In this document: piece after piece, positions 15,958 through 24,471 of the stretch
Layout: the number at the start of each line of letters is the position of its first letter
Numbering within the stretch: position 1 is the first letter of the stretch
From: Gemmatimonadota bacterium
GTDB lineage: Bacteria > Gemmatimonadota > Gemmatimonadetes > Longimicrobiales > Gaopeijiaceae
Length of the DNA stretch: 51,707 nucleotides
Assembly (NCBI GenBank): GCA_003567615.1
Contig: PWZC01000281.1
Coordinates: 1 to 51,707 of the forward strand
Direction: 5' to 3'
Translations under genes and position numbers: made by a program
The notes under the pieces: generated by a model
What the model was told of the DNA's origin: nothing
The model's database searches: none
The model's input: the letters and a program-made list of their open reading frames with translations, nothing else

Positions 15958-17202
15958 TCATTTCCCCAGGAGACCCCGCACGTAGGCGGTGGTCTCCACA
16001 ACCCGATCCAGACGTCGTCGGACCGGACTGGGAGGCGTCAGTGAGTCCGGAGCCGAGGAGTCTGCCGGCGAATCCTCCCCCACTTTCGTCTCGATTCCCG
16101 CCGACTTCCACGCGTCAGTCCGCGCCCACGGTCGAATCGTGCCGTGCTCTGAGCGACCCGGTCGGAGGGCTGCCTCCCAGATCAGTTGCCGGATCTTCAC
16201 GGGTGGCCGGGGCGCCCGCGAGGGGGGAGCGAACATCTGGGCATAGTGCTTTCTGACCAGGGCGATGATGGGCTTTGGCGTCGGTGCCTCCAGCGTCTCC
16301 AACCAGTCCGGGTCCACGGGAACATTGCCCCATTCTGTGGCCAGATGAAGTGTCCACCAGAGAGTGGATTCCGCTTTGGCCTGTCGGGCCGTACGGACGA
16401 CCTGATCCCACTGAAGCTCGGGGCGGGTGACGAGCAGACCGGTATCTCGAAGCGCCTTCCACGTGCCAGACTCGAGTGCATGGGACCAGGCGAAGTGGAT
16501 TGAGTTGTGGATGAGCATGTGCTCCCACGATGGCCTCAGGGTTCCCGGTAGGGCGCCGATGGGTACGGCCTCCCGCCACAGGTCCCGCGCAGCGAAGTGG
16601 AACGGATTCTCCTTCTGGAAGATCTCCGTGTGGATCTCCAGTCCGAGGAAAAGGCCGCTGCCATCTACGAGGGGTGGAAGATGGTGATGCTCTTCGTAGA
16701 CCTCTTCCTGGACCGAGTTGGCCCGATGGGCCCAATCGAGACCGCGCGCAATTTCCCATACTGCAGAAGAGTGCTCGGGATGGACAAGAAGGTCCACATC
16801 CCACATGGGGCGGTCGATCACCGGGAGATCCAGGGCGTGGACCAGGCCGCTCCCCTTCAGCAGAACCAAGGGGATCGAAGCCGACTCGCACTCCGCGGCA
16901 AGACGACGAAGTTTGCGCTGCATTTCTCCGAGCCTGAGGGCGTGGGTGAGCCGAAGACGCTGCATGGCCTTCAGGCCGTCGTCATCGATGTCCAGTCCCG
17001 GGTGGGATCGTCTCGTCGCGGTGAGGGCATGGACGAGAGCGGGTAGCGCCGACTCCCGTTGCGCAAGATAGATCAGGAGGGGCCAGTCAACGGACCCGTC
17101 CCACCCGGCATCGGTGAGCTCTCGCAGTACATGGGAGCCCTCGGGCCTTCGATGCGCTGTGGCCAGGACAAGCCGTGATTCCCACAAGAGCGAATCTTTC
17201 AT
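15958..17202 (-). CDS. Nucleotidyltransferase-family protein of the lasso locus (NTP_transf_5-like)
   Basis: 414 aa from ATG 17202, with AGGAAG at a good distance. The longer frame would run into the cyclase C2 coding region and is not needed. Motifs of the family are PLVLLKGSGLVHAL (about 112-124) and RPMWDVDLLVHPE (131-143), with the DxD pair for metal and nucleotide binding. Genes of this family occur with HPrK-like kinases in lasso clusters, where they act after phosphorylation. Here it follows cyclase C2 in the A2-C2 unit, 74 nt downstream. The C-terminal 60 residues are Pro/Ser-rich and unrecognised. Confidence 0.82.
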   Translation of the reverse strand: MKDSLLWESRLVLATAHRRPEGSHVLRELTDAGWDGSVDWPLLIYLAQRESALPALVHALTATRRSHPGLDIDDDGLKAMQRLRLTHALRLGEMQRKLRRLAAECESASIPLVLLKGSGLVHALDLPVIDRPMWDVDLLVHPEHSSAVWEIARGLDWAHRANSVQEEVYEEHHHLPPLVDGSGLFLGLEIHTEIFQKENPFHFAARDLWREAVPIGALPGTLRPSWEHMLIHNSIHFAWSHALESGTWKALRDTGLLVTRPELQWDQVVRTARQAKAESTLWWTLHLATEWGNVPVDPDWLETLEAPTPKPIIALVRKHYAQMFAPPSRAPRPPVKIRQLIWEAALRPGRSEHGTIRPWARTDAWKSAGIETKVGEDSPADSSAPDSLTPPSPVRRRLDRVVETTAYVRGLLGK

Positions 17203-17276
17203 GAGCTTCCTGAGGGTGGCTGAAGCGGCGGGTCCAAGTGGACACCGCTCCTGGGGGACAGGGAGAAAGTGTGCGG

Positions 17277-19214
17277 TCAGGATCGAGGCGGTGCGTGCGC
17301 TTGCAGCCACTCTTCGACGGCAACCATGGCCACGATGAACGCATCCCACTCCAGCCTCCCCTCGAGAGCCCGATCGACGCTGCGGCGGAACCGATCCGGA
17401 GAGACCAATCCCATCCTGACAGACTCCCAGGGCGTGCGCAACCGCGATATCTTCTCCTGGATCTCAGATTCAAGCCGACGATGGAAGTAGTGTTCAAATG
17501 TGCCCGTCTTGCCCCGCCCACCGAGACGGGGCGCCAGGATTTCCTCGGGAAGTCTGCCCCTCATGGAGTCGCGGAGCAGGGGCTTCAGTTCTCCCGGGCG
17601 ATGCATCTCCTCGAATGGGCGGCTCAGGGCGAAAGACAGGACGCGTCGATCGTAGAAGGGCGAGCGGAGTTCCACGCCCTCACTTCTGAGGACCGCGAAG
17701 AGGGTCGCGCACACCCGGGAGAAGCGGGAATCCGACGCGGCCCATACCCGGAAGCGGGAATCGACGGAACGATGACGGGCCAGGACCCTCTTTGCATACG
17801 CGGTGCGATTGCCCTCCCGGATCTTGCTCACTTCGAGGACTTCGCCATTGAGCCAGGGGGGCACCGGCCACTCAAAGGGGCGGGAATCGATGGGACGGCG
17901 GAGAACCAGCTCGAGAAGGTCGAACATGGGATAGGGAATGGACGGCTTTATGACCCAACGTTTGATGTGCCCGAGTTTCGGTCGGCGGCCTTCGGGCAGA
18001 AGACGAAAAAGTTGTAGCCACCGCCCGCTACGAAAGAGATCAGCGAGAAAATAGGGCGGAACGAAAAAGAGATTATCACCACCATTCCCGCTGAGGAGGA
18101 CGCGCACGCCGAGGTCACGGGCTGTCCGACCAAGGGCCCGGTTCAGGCTTTCGTGGAGGTGACCTTCCGGATAGGCACGCTCAGCAACCTGGGAAGGATC
18201 GCGGTTCAACAATCGGATACCGTCGGTATCAACCCAGTTTATTGGGAGCCCAAAGGATTCCGCAGCTATCGAAAGATAACGATCTTCATTTGCATGTTCT
18301 TCCGGAGGTAGCCTGTATGAGAGAAGGTGGAACGGAATGTCTTCCGGGAAGGTCTCAGTCCCTCTGTAGAGTGCGCCCAGTAGAGCCGTCGAGTCATAAC
18401 CTCCACTTATGGCCAGGCCTGCCCCTGACTCGGGTACTCGCCCGCGGACGGATTTCGAAAGGATGGCCGCCAATGCCTCCGGCGCTTCCCGGCCCCAGGA
18501 TACCTGAGCTGCTGGATCTGACCCGGGCTTCCACGATTCACTGATTCGAAAGCTGACGCCTTCGGCATTGTCCTCATGCACCCAGGCATCCAGATGATGG
18601 CCCGGTGGGAGTTCCTCGATCCCTTCCCAGGCGGACGCCTGACCCACTCCACCGTGGAAGAGGAGTGACCTGAGCGTCGCAACCGGGTTGAACGATGGGG
18701 GACGTTCGAACAGCGAGACGAGGGGATGTGGAGTGGAGGCGAGCAGCAATCCCCCATCCACCTGCCGGAAGAAGAGGCTTCGCGATCCGAAGGGGTCCCG
18801 GGCTGCAAGGAGAGTTCGCTTCTCCGGATCCCAGGCGACAAAGGCGAAGTCCCCGAAGAGGTGATTCGGGCAGTTCCCACCCCACGCTCGATAGGAGGCG
18901 GCGATGAGATCCGAGGGAGACTTTGATCGGGGTGGCCATCCTGAGACGCTGAGATGTCCGCTCAGCGCCTTCCGGTCGTAGAGCGCAGCGTCTGAACAGA
19001 CAAGGGCCGACTCGCAAGTTCCAATGCGAGCCGGCCCTGCAATGTCGTCGGGTTCTTCCCAATCGTCCCGGATGACCCCCAACATCGCCCCGTCCGAGCG
19101 AATCACATCAAGCTTTTCCGAGCCTCTGCCTGGAATGGCCCGCAGCAACCGAGCGAATCCATCATGGTCAAGCCGCTGTGCAGCCGGTCCCAGGAATGCA
19201 ATGATTCCACTCAT
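17277..19214 (-). CDS. Lasso cyclase C2 (asparagine-synthase-like)
   Basis: 645 aa. The N-terminus reads MSGIIAFLG: Ser replaces the catalytic Cys2 of glutamine-dependent asparagine synthases, as is usual for lasso cyclases. The synthetase domain has PP-loop GLAISGGYDSTALL (SGGYDS 270-275), LLSGNGGDNLFF and RSPFYDRRVLSFALS. It shares layout and many motifs with C1 (GNGGDN versus GRGGDN, ELRSP blocks), but overall it is clearly a distinct enzyme, so each probably handles its own precursor. Precursor A2 lies 126 nt upstream in the same direction. Confidence 0.92.
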   Translation of the reverse strand: MSGIIAFLGPAAQRLDHDGFARLLRAIPGRGSEKLDVIRSDGAMLGVIRDDWEEPDDIAGPARIGTCESALVCSDAALYDRKALSGHLSVSGWPPRSKSPSDLIAASYRAWGGNCPNHLFGDFAFVAWDPEKRTLLAARDPFGSRSLFFRQVDGGLLLASTPHPLVSLFERPPSFNPVATLRSLLFHGGVGQASAWEGIEELPPGHHLDAWVHEDNAEGVSFRISESWKPGSDPAAQVSWGREAPEALAAILSKSVRGRVPESGAGLAISGGYDSTALLGALYRGTETFPEDIPFHLLSYRLPPEEHANEDRYLSIAAESFGLPINWVDTDGIRLLNRDPSQVAERAYPEGHLHESLNRALGRTARDLGVRVLLSGNGGDNLFFVPPYFLADLFRSGRWLQLFRLLPEGRRPKLGHIKRWVIKPSIPYPMFDLLELVLRRPIDSRPFEWPVPPWLNGEVLEVSKIREGNRTAYAKRVLARHRSVDSRFRVWAASDSRFSRVCATLFAVLRSEGVELRSPFYDRRVLSFALSRPFEEMHRPGELKPLLRDSMRGRLPEEILAPRLGGRGKTGTFEHYFHRRLESEIQEKISRLRTPWESVRMGLVSPDRFRRSVDRALEGRLEWDAFIVAMVAVEEWLQAHAPPRS

Positions 19215-19270
19215 GTCAACATTGGCTGAACCCTGCCAAGCAGCCGAATGTGGAGCAAGGTAAGCTCGAA

Positions 19271-19335
19271 ACGGGGGGATTTCCCCGTCTACTCCCCAAA
19301 ATCAGAGGTTCGCCGACTTAGAGCAGGTCGAACCT
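19271..19335 (-). promoter_or_regulatory. Two hairpins between precursor A2 and cyclase C2 (possible attenuator)
   Basis: Just after the precursor stop come AGGTTCG and CGAACCT (19306-19312 and 19329-19335), a 7-bp stem with a 16-nt loop. Next is ACGGGG...CCCCGT (19271-19288), a tight 6-bp stem followed by TTTCG in the transcript. Such structures commonly let the precursor be made in excess over its enzyme. Function is inferred. Confidence 0.45.
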
Positions 19336-19340
19336 ACCGA

Positions 19341-19502
19341 TTAACAACCCGAGCAGGAGATTTCCACGGTCGAAGAGACGAAGTCGCCAATCCCCGAGGA
19401 GTACCCATTGGCAGGGTCTCCGCCGTTCACGGTCGTTCCGGAAAGGGTCAGCTCGCGCAGGGTACCGAACCTCTGGAGGGAGGGCTTCTCGTACACAGGC
19501 AT
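19341..19502 (-). CDS. Lasso peptide precursor A2
   Basis: A 53-aa gene from ATG 19502 (GTGAGGT directly upstream) to TAA. The leader begins MPVYEKPSL, matching YxxPxL, and continues FGTLRELTL, with Thr at -2. It aligns residue for residue with the A1 leader (LGTFRELTR), and both leaders are 20 residues. The predicted 33-residue core starts SGTTVNGGD, giving Ser1 and Asp9 for a nine-residue ring. The tail is small and polar, and ends ISCSGC with Cys30 and Cys33. Ser at position 1 is less common than Gly in lasso peptides. It is the first gene of the A2-C2-nucleotidyltransferase unit. Confidence 0.88.
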   Translation of the reverse strand: MPVYEKPSLQRFGTLRELTLSGTTVNGGDPANGYSSGIGDFVSSTVEISCSGC

Positions 19503-19578
19503 ACCTCACTGAAAAAGAGTGGATGAAGTGGTCCCCCTCGCTTGAGGAGGAACCTAAGGAACGGACGCCCTCATCAAA

Positions 19579-19594
19579 TGCATGTTTAGTGCCA
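19579..19594 (-). promoter_or_regulatory. Candidate sigma-54-type promoter for the A2-C2 unit
   Basis: The minus strand reads TGGCACTAAACATGCA: exact TGGCAC, GG-N10-GC spacing, ATGC instead of TTGC. The expected transcript start is near 19568, leaving a leader of about 66 nt before precursor A2. It shares 13 of 16 bases with the element at 14498-14513. Confidence 0.55.
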
Positions 19595-19801
19595 TGACAT
19601 CTTTACTGCCGAACAAAGGGAAACGCAAGTCCTCTGCGTCCAGCCTGCGTCGTCCTCCCCACCATGGCCGGGCGCCGAGGTCCCAGGAGAAGTGCCCTTC
19701 CCTCTGGATCGCCAGGGACCCGTTCAGTACTTTTCCACACATGGCGCGAGTTCCCCGCTGGAAGCGCGGCCTTCAGACTCCAAAACCCGAAGTGTCCCCA
19801 T

Positions 19802-21367
19802 ATGGCTTCCGATCCCCAGCTCGACCTTTCCTTCCTGACCCGCCTCGGCGTGGACGGCACCCACCTCTCGGGCACCTCCACCGGACGGCATACCCTGGAC
19901 CCGGCCACCGACGCCGACAGTCCGGCCTCTCTCCGAAGCACCACACCGGTGGATGGGAGCCTCATTGCCACCGTGGCGAGCACCGATCGTAGTCAGTACG
20001 AAGAGGTTGTGGCCCGAGCCCAGGAGGCGTTCCGGTTCTGGCGCGAGGTGCCGGCCCCTCGACGGGGTGAGGTCGTTCGGCAGATCGGCGACGAACTCCG
20101 GGCCCACAAGGACGATCTCGGCCGGCTGGTGGCCTATGAAATGGGCAAGATCACCGAGGAAGGGAAGGGCGAAGTTCAGGAGATGATCGACATCTGCGAC
20201 TTCGCCGTGGGTCAGTCCAGGATGCTCTACGGGAAGACCATGCCCTCAGAGCGCCCCGAGCACCGCCTCTACGAGCAGTGGCACCCCCTGGGACCGGTGG
20301 CGGTGATCACGGCCTTCAACTTCCCGGTGGACGTCTGGGCCTGGAACGCCATGATCGCCGCAGTTTGCGGCGATGTCATCATCTGGAAGCCATCGGAGAA
20401 GACGCCGCTGTGCGCCATGGCGGTGCAGGGGATCGTGGCCCGGGTTCTGGAGCGGAACGAACTCCCCGAGGGGATCTTCTCCGTCGTTCAGGGAGGGCGC
20501 GAGGTGGGCGAGTTCCTCACCACCGACGAGCGCATTCCCCTGGTTTCGGCCACCGGGTCAATCCGCATGGGGCGTGAGGTGGGCCGCACGGTAGCGGTGC
20601 GTCTCGGCCGCACTCTGTTGGAGTTGGGCGGCAACAACGCCATCATCGTCTCGAGCCAGGCCGACCTGGACCTGGCCGTTCGGGCCATCGTCTTCGGCGC
20701 TGCGGGCACGGCGGGACAGCGGTGCACCACAACCCGTCGTCTCATCGTCCATGAGGATGTCTTCGACGAGCTGAGGGAGCGCCTGATCCGGGCTTACTCC
20801 GGGCTTCGTATCGGCAGTCCCCTGGATCCGGAGACGCTGGTTGGGCCCCTGGTGGATGCCGACGCCGCTCGGGCCATGCAGGAGGCGCTGGAGCAGCTCA
20901 AGGCCTCGGGGGGTGAGGTCCTCTTCGGGGGCGAGATTCTGGATGGGGAGGGATTCGAGGCGGGGAACTATGTCCGCCCGGCCATCTGCCTGGCCGAGAA
21001 CGACTTTCCCATCGTTCAGGAAGAGACCTTCGCACCCATCCTCTATCTCATGCGCTACCGGGAGCTGAATGAGGCCATCGACCTCCAGAACGGAGTCCGG
21101 CAGGGGCTCAGCTCGTCCATCTTCACCAACGACGTTCGGGAAGCTGAAGCTTTTCTCAGCGCGCGCGGGTCCGACTGTGGGATCGCCAACGTGAACATCG
21201 GCACCAGCGGCGCCGAGATCGGGGGTGCCTTCGGCGGGGAGAAGGACACCGGAGGCGGGCGCGAGTCGGGCTCCGATTCCTGGAAGGTCTACATGCGCCG
21301 CCAGACCAACACCATCAACTGGGGGCGGACGCTCCCCCTCGCCCAGGGGATCGAATTCGACGTGTGA
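19802..21367 (+). CDS. Aldehyde dehydrogenase, ALDH7/AmaB-like
   Basis: 521 aa from ATG 19802; the open frame further upstream lacks homology. ALDH motifs are complete: AFNFPVDVWAWNAM, IIWKPSEKTPL, TGSIRMGREVG, the general-base LELGGNNAII, and catalytic Cys in GTAGQRCTTTRR. The late GTSGAEIGGAFGGEKDTGGGRESGSDSWK block is typical of the antiquitin/aminoadipate-semialdehyde group. It oxidises an aldehyde with NAD(P)+ in the cytoplasm, possibly in lysine catabolism. Nothing links it to lasso or glycan synthesis beyond position, and it is probably a housekeeping neighbour. Confidence 0.92.
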   Translation: MASDPQLDLSFLTRLGVDGTHLSGTSTGRHTLDPATDADSPASLRSTTPVDGSLIATVASTDRSQYEEVVARAQEAFRFWREVPAPRRGEVVRQIGDELRAHKDDLGRLVAYEMGKITEEGKGEVQEMIDICDFAVGQSRMLYGKTMPSERPEHRLYEQWHPLGPVAVITAFNFPVDVWAWNAMIAAVCGDVIIWKPSEKTPLCAMAVQGIVARVLERNELPEGIFSVVQGGREVGEFLTTDERIPLVSATGSIRMGREVGRTVAVRLGRTLLELGGNNAIIVSSQADLDLAVRAIVFGAAGTAGQRCTTTRRLIVHEDVFDELRERLIRAYSGLRIGSPLDPETLVGPLVDADAARAMQEALEQLKASGGEVLFGGEILDGEGFEAGNYVRPAICLAENDFPIVQEETFAPILYLMRYRELNEAIDLQNGVRQGLSSSIFTNDVREAEAFLSARGSDCGIANVNIGTSGAEIGGAFGGEKDTGGGRESGSDSWKVYMRRQTNTINWGRTLPLAQGIEFDV

Positions 21368-21411
21368 GGGACGACTCGCGCTCACCGCCGCACGACGGGT
21401 AGGTTGGAGAG

Positions 21412-22551
21412 ATGAAACTCCTGAAGCTCCTCCTTCACTTCGCCGTCGGTGCCCTGGTGGGCATGGGCGTCGGCTACCTCCTGGTGGCGACCGGATGGGC
21501 GTCGGAGGTGCTGGAGCTGGTGGGTCGGGTGGAGCTGGGGCCGGGTGGGTTTGCTCTCTTCCTGGCGGGCATACCCGTCCTCCTCTTCTTCCTTGTGCTG
21601 ATCCACGAATTGGGCCATTTGACGGGCGGGCGCCTCGCGGACTTCCGGGCCTACCTCCTTCTTGTGGGGCCGCTCCGGGTGGAACGGATCCGGGGAAGGT
21701 GGACGATGGGGCTGAATCCGCGTATCGCCACCTGGGGGGGGCTTGCCGCCAGCGCCCCCGATGACGCCCGAAGCCTTCGGGGGCGCATGGCGCTCTATGC
21801 GGCGTCTGGACCGGGCGCGAACCTCCTCACCGGAGGGCTTGCCCTGGCGCTGCTGGTGACGGCCGCCGGAACCCTGCCGCCGGTTCTCCACGCCTGGGTC
21901 ATGGCCTTCCTCCTGGGCTCCTTCCTCCTGGGAATCCTGACCCTCATACCGGGCCAGGCTGCAGGGATGTATACGGACGGAGGCCGGCTCCTGCGGCTTC
22001 TCCGGACCGGGCCGGAACTCGAGGGGGAGTTGGCGCTCATCGCCCTTACCGGACTTTCCTTGGCCGGCCGGCGGCCCCGTACATGGCCGGAGGCGCTGGT
22101 CGGCCAGGCCCTCACACTGCCGCCCGATTCCCTCATGGGAGTCTTCGCGCGCCAGGTGGCCTACCTTCGAACCCTGGATCTGGGCGATGTCGAAGGGGCC
22201 CAGGGGTACCTGGACGAGGCCCTGGCCCACCGGGACGCCGTGGGAAAGCGGGGCGGTGCCACCATTCGACTACACGGTGCGTTCTTCTACGCGGTTCACG
22301 GGGGCGACCCAATGCGCGCCCGTGCGCTCCTAGACGAGGCCCGTGAGTCGCCTCTCGAGGCCCGTCACCTCCGCCCCATGGCGGAAGCGGCCGTGCGCAT
22401 GGCCGAGGGGGACGAGGCAGGGGGGCGGGCTAAGCTGGACGAGGCTCTGATCCTCGCAGGAGCATCCATGGACAGGGGAAGTTCCGGGGCCGAGGAAGAG
22501 TGGCTGAACCTCCTTCAGCGAAAGGTCGGACACCAGCGGGCTCGGGTGTAG
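21412..22551 (+). CDS. M50 family membrane metalloprotease with helical C-terminal region
   Basis: 379 aa. Hydrophobic helices surround LVLIHELGHLTGG (His65, Glu66, His69), the zinc motif of site-2 proteases. ASGPGANLLTG and the third-ligand region LIPGQAAGMYTDGGRLLRLL (Asp189) complete the site, though the usual N-x-x-P-x-x-x-LDG is altered to TDG. After about residue 210 the protein is soluble, alpha-helical and repeat-like (ALAHRDAVGKRGG..., ARALLDEARESPLEARHL), resembling TPR-type helices. The substrate is unknown. The gene follows the ALDH by 44 nt and ends 20 nt before the promoter element at 22571. Confidence 0.85.
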   Translation: MKLLKLLLHFAVGALVGMGVGYLLVATGWASEVLELVGRVELGPGGFALFLAGIPVLLFFLVLIHELGHLTGGRLADFRAYLLLVGPLRVERIRGRWTMGLNPRIATWGGLAASAPDDARSLRGRMALYAASGPGANLLTGGLALALLVTAAGTLPPVLHAWVMAFLLGSFLLGILTLIPGQAAGMYTDGGRLLRLLRTGPELEGELALIALTGLSLAGRRPRTWPEALVGQALTLPPDSLMGVFARQVAYLRTLDLGDVEGAQGYLDEALAHRDAVGKRGGATIRLHGAFFYAVHGGDPMRARALLDEARESPLEARHLRPMAEAAVRMAEGDEAGGRAKLDEALILAGASMDRGSSGAEEEWLNLLQRKVGHQRARV

Positions 22552-22570
22552 CAAGAGATCCGACCTAGCC

Positions 22571-22586
22571 TGGCACACGGCTTGCG
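22571..22586 (+). promoter_or_regulatory. Sigma-54-type promoter, full consensus match
   Basis: TGGCACACGGCTTGCG fits TGGCAC-N5-TTGC exactly, with GG-N10-GC. The transcript start is expected near 22597, 57 nt before the ABC exporter ATG at 22654. This excludes the alternative upstream start at 22582. It is the best match in the window. Confidence 0.7.
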
Positions 22587-22653
22587 ATCTCAAGAAAGGT
22601 GCCTTCCCTGGCCCACCGCAGCTCCGGCCTTCCATTCCCTCCGAACAACGCCG

Positions 22654-24471
22654 ATGCCGCTCCTCGAGCCGCGCACCGTAGACTTCGCCAAGTACTTCAT
22701 GAGAGCCTATCCCATGCGGAGTGCGCTCATGGTAGGGCTCCTGATCCTGGCGGGTCTGGTGGAGGGCATCGGTGTCATCACCCTGCTTCCCGTCCTGGAA
22801 CTCATAACCGCGCCGGCGGCGGAGGAGGTCTCGGCCCTGGGCCGGGCCGTGGAAGACGGACTGGCCCTCATCGGCCTCGAGCCAACCCTGGTCCTCCTCC
22901 TGGCTATCATCGTGGTGGCCATGACCGCAAAGGCCGTCTTTCTCTGGCTTGCCATGCGGCAGGTGGGCTTCACCGTGGCTCGGGTGACCACGGACCTCCG
23001 GATGGCCCTTCTGAGGGCTCTGATGAAGGCCCAGTGGCGGTATTACACGTCACAATCCACAGGGCGACTCGCCAATGCCATCAGCAGTGAGGCCCACCGG
23101 GCTTCCGCCGCATACCAGCAGGGCTGCAATATGCTGGCCGGTGGGTTCCAGATTCTGGTCTATCTCGCCATTGCCTTCCTGGTCTCGTGGCCCATCGCCC
23201 TGGGCACCATGGTCATCGGCGCCCTCTTTCTCCTCCTCCTGCGGGGTTTCGTGCGCATGGCCCGAGAGGCTGGACAGGAAGAGACCAACCTGATGCAGTC
23301 CCTGGTGGGCCGCCTCACCGACGCGCTCCGCGGGATCAAGCCCATTCGGGCCATGGGGCGGGAGGGTGACCTCCAACCCCTGCTGGAGGAAGAGGCGGAG
23401 GGGCTGAACCGGGCGTTGCGGCGACAAGTTTCCGCCCAGGAAGGCCTGTACCTCTTCCAGGAGCCCACCCTGGTCCTCCTCCTGTCGGCGGGGCTCCTCG
23501 GGGCTTTCGCCCTGGGCGGAGAGCCCTTTGCGTCGGTGCTTGTCCTGGCCTTCATCTTCTACCGGCTGATGAGGCAGGTCAATCATGTCCAAGCGCGCTA
23601 TCAGGTCCTCACCATTGGAGAGAGCGCCTTCTGGTCCATTCGGACCAAGATCGATGAGGCCGAGGCTCATCGGGAGACCTCCACCGGATCGAAGCCTCCA
23701 CCCCCCCTGACGGAAGCGATCCGACTGCGGGATGTGAGTTTCTCCCACGACGACGTGCCGTTGCTCCAGGGCGTGTCCATGGACATCCCGGCGGGCCGCT
23801 TCGTGGCCCTCCACGGTCCCTCCGGTGCAGGAAAGACCACAATCGCCGACCTCATCATCGGATTCCATCGCGCCGACTCGGGACGGGTGGAGGTGGACGG
23901 GATGTCGGTGGAGGAGTTCGATCTGGTGAGCTGGCGACGCAGGGTGGGGTACGTCCCCCAGGAGGTCTTCCTGTTTCACGATTCCATATACCGCAACGTG
24001 ACCTTGGGTGACGAGTCGATCCCTCGCGAGGAGGCAGAGGCGGCCCTCCGCTCCGCCGGCGCCTGGGGATTTGTATCCACCCGTCCCCAAGGCATGGACA
24101 CGCCCATCGGGGAGGCGGGATCCAAGCTTTCCGGTGGCCAGCGGCAGCGCATTTCCATCGCCCGGGCTCTCGTGCACGGCCCACGCCTGCTGATCCTGGA
24201 CGAAGCTACCACCGGCCTGGATTCCGTCACCGAGCAGGGGATCGTACGGACCCTTCGGAGTCTTCGGGATCGGGTCACGGTTCTGGCCATCTCGCACCAG
24301 CCGACCCTTCGTGACGCCGCCGATCTGGTCTACACCCTGGAGAACGGTGGGGTTACCCGGGTTGCCAATGCTGGAGACCCGTCGGAGGAAGGCGGACGGT
24401 GGCCCATGCCGGAGTCGCGTACCTTTCGGGGCGCCTTGGCACAGGCGCCGCTGGACGGGGGGCAGTCATGA
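22654..24471 (+). CDS. ABC exporter, fused permease and ATPase (copy 2)
   Basis: 605 aa, starting MPLLEPRTVDF in register with copy 1 (MPLLDRKTSQF). The membrane domain spans about residues 20-320. The ATPase has Walker A GPSGAGKTT, YVPQEVFLFHD, signature LSGGQRQR, Walker B LLILDEATTGLD and ISHQ. The tail after about residue 570 is unrelated to copy 1 and looks disordered. It could form a heterodimer with copy 1 or serve a different glycan. The gene heads a two-gene unit with the glycosyltransferase at 24468, which overlaps it by 4 nt. Confidence 0.9.
   Translation: MPLLEPRTVDFAKYFMRAYPMRSALMVGLLILAGLVEGIGVITLLPVLELITAPAAEEVSALGRAVEDGLALIGLEPTLVLLLAIIVVAMTAKAVFLWLAMRQVGFTVARVTTDLRMALLRALMKAQWRYYTSQSTGRLANAISSEAHRASAAYQQGCNMLAGGFQILVYLAIAFLVSWPIALGTMVIGALFLLLLRGFVRMAREAGQEETNLMQSLVGRLTDALRGIKPIRAMGREGDLQPLLEEEAEGLNRALRRQVSAQEGLYLFQEPTLVLLLSAGLLGAFALGGEPFASVLVLAFIFYRLMRQVNHVQARYQVLTIGESAFWSIRTKIDEAEAHRETSTGSKPPPPLTEAIRLRDVSFSHDDVPLLQGVSMDIPAGRFVALHGPSGAGKTTIADLIIGFHRADSGRVEVDGMSVEEFDLVSWRRRVGYVPQEVFLFHDSIYRNVTLGDESIPREEAEAALRSAGAWGFVSTRPQGMDTPIGEAGSKLSGGQRQRISIARALVHGPRLLILDEATTGLDSVTEQGIVRTLRSLRDRVTVLAISHQPTLRDAADLVYTLENGGVTRVANAGDPSEEGGRWPMPESRTFRGALAQAPLDGGQS

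Noticed and set aside
22582..22653. Upstream start for ABC exporter copy 2
   Set aside because: Lies at the predicted -12 box and adds residues absent from copy 1.
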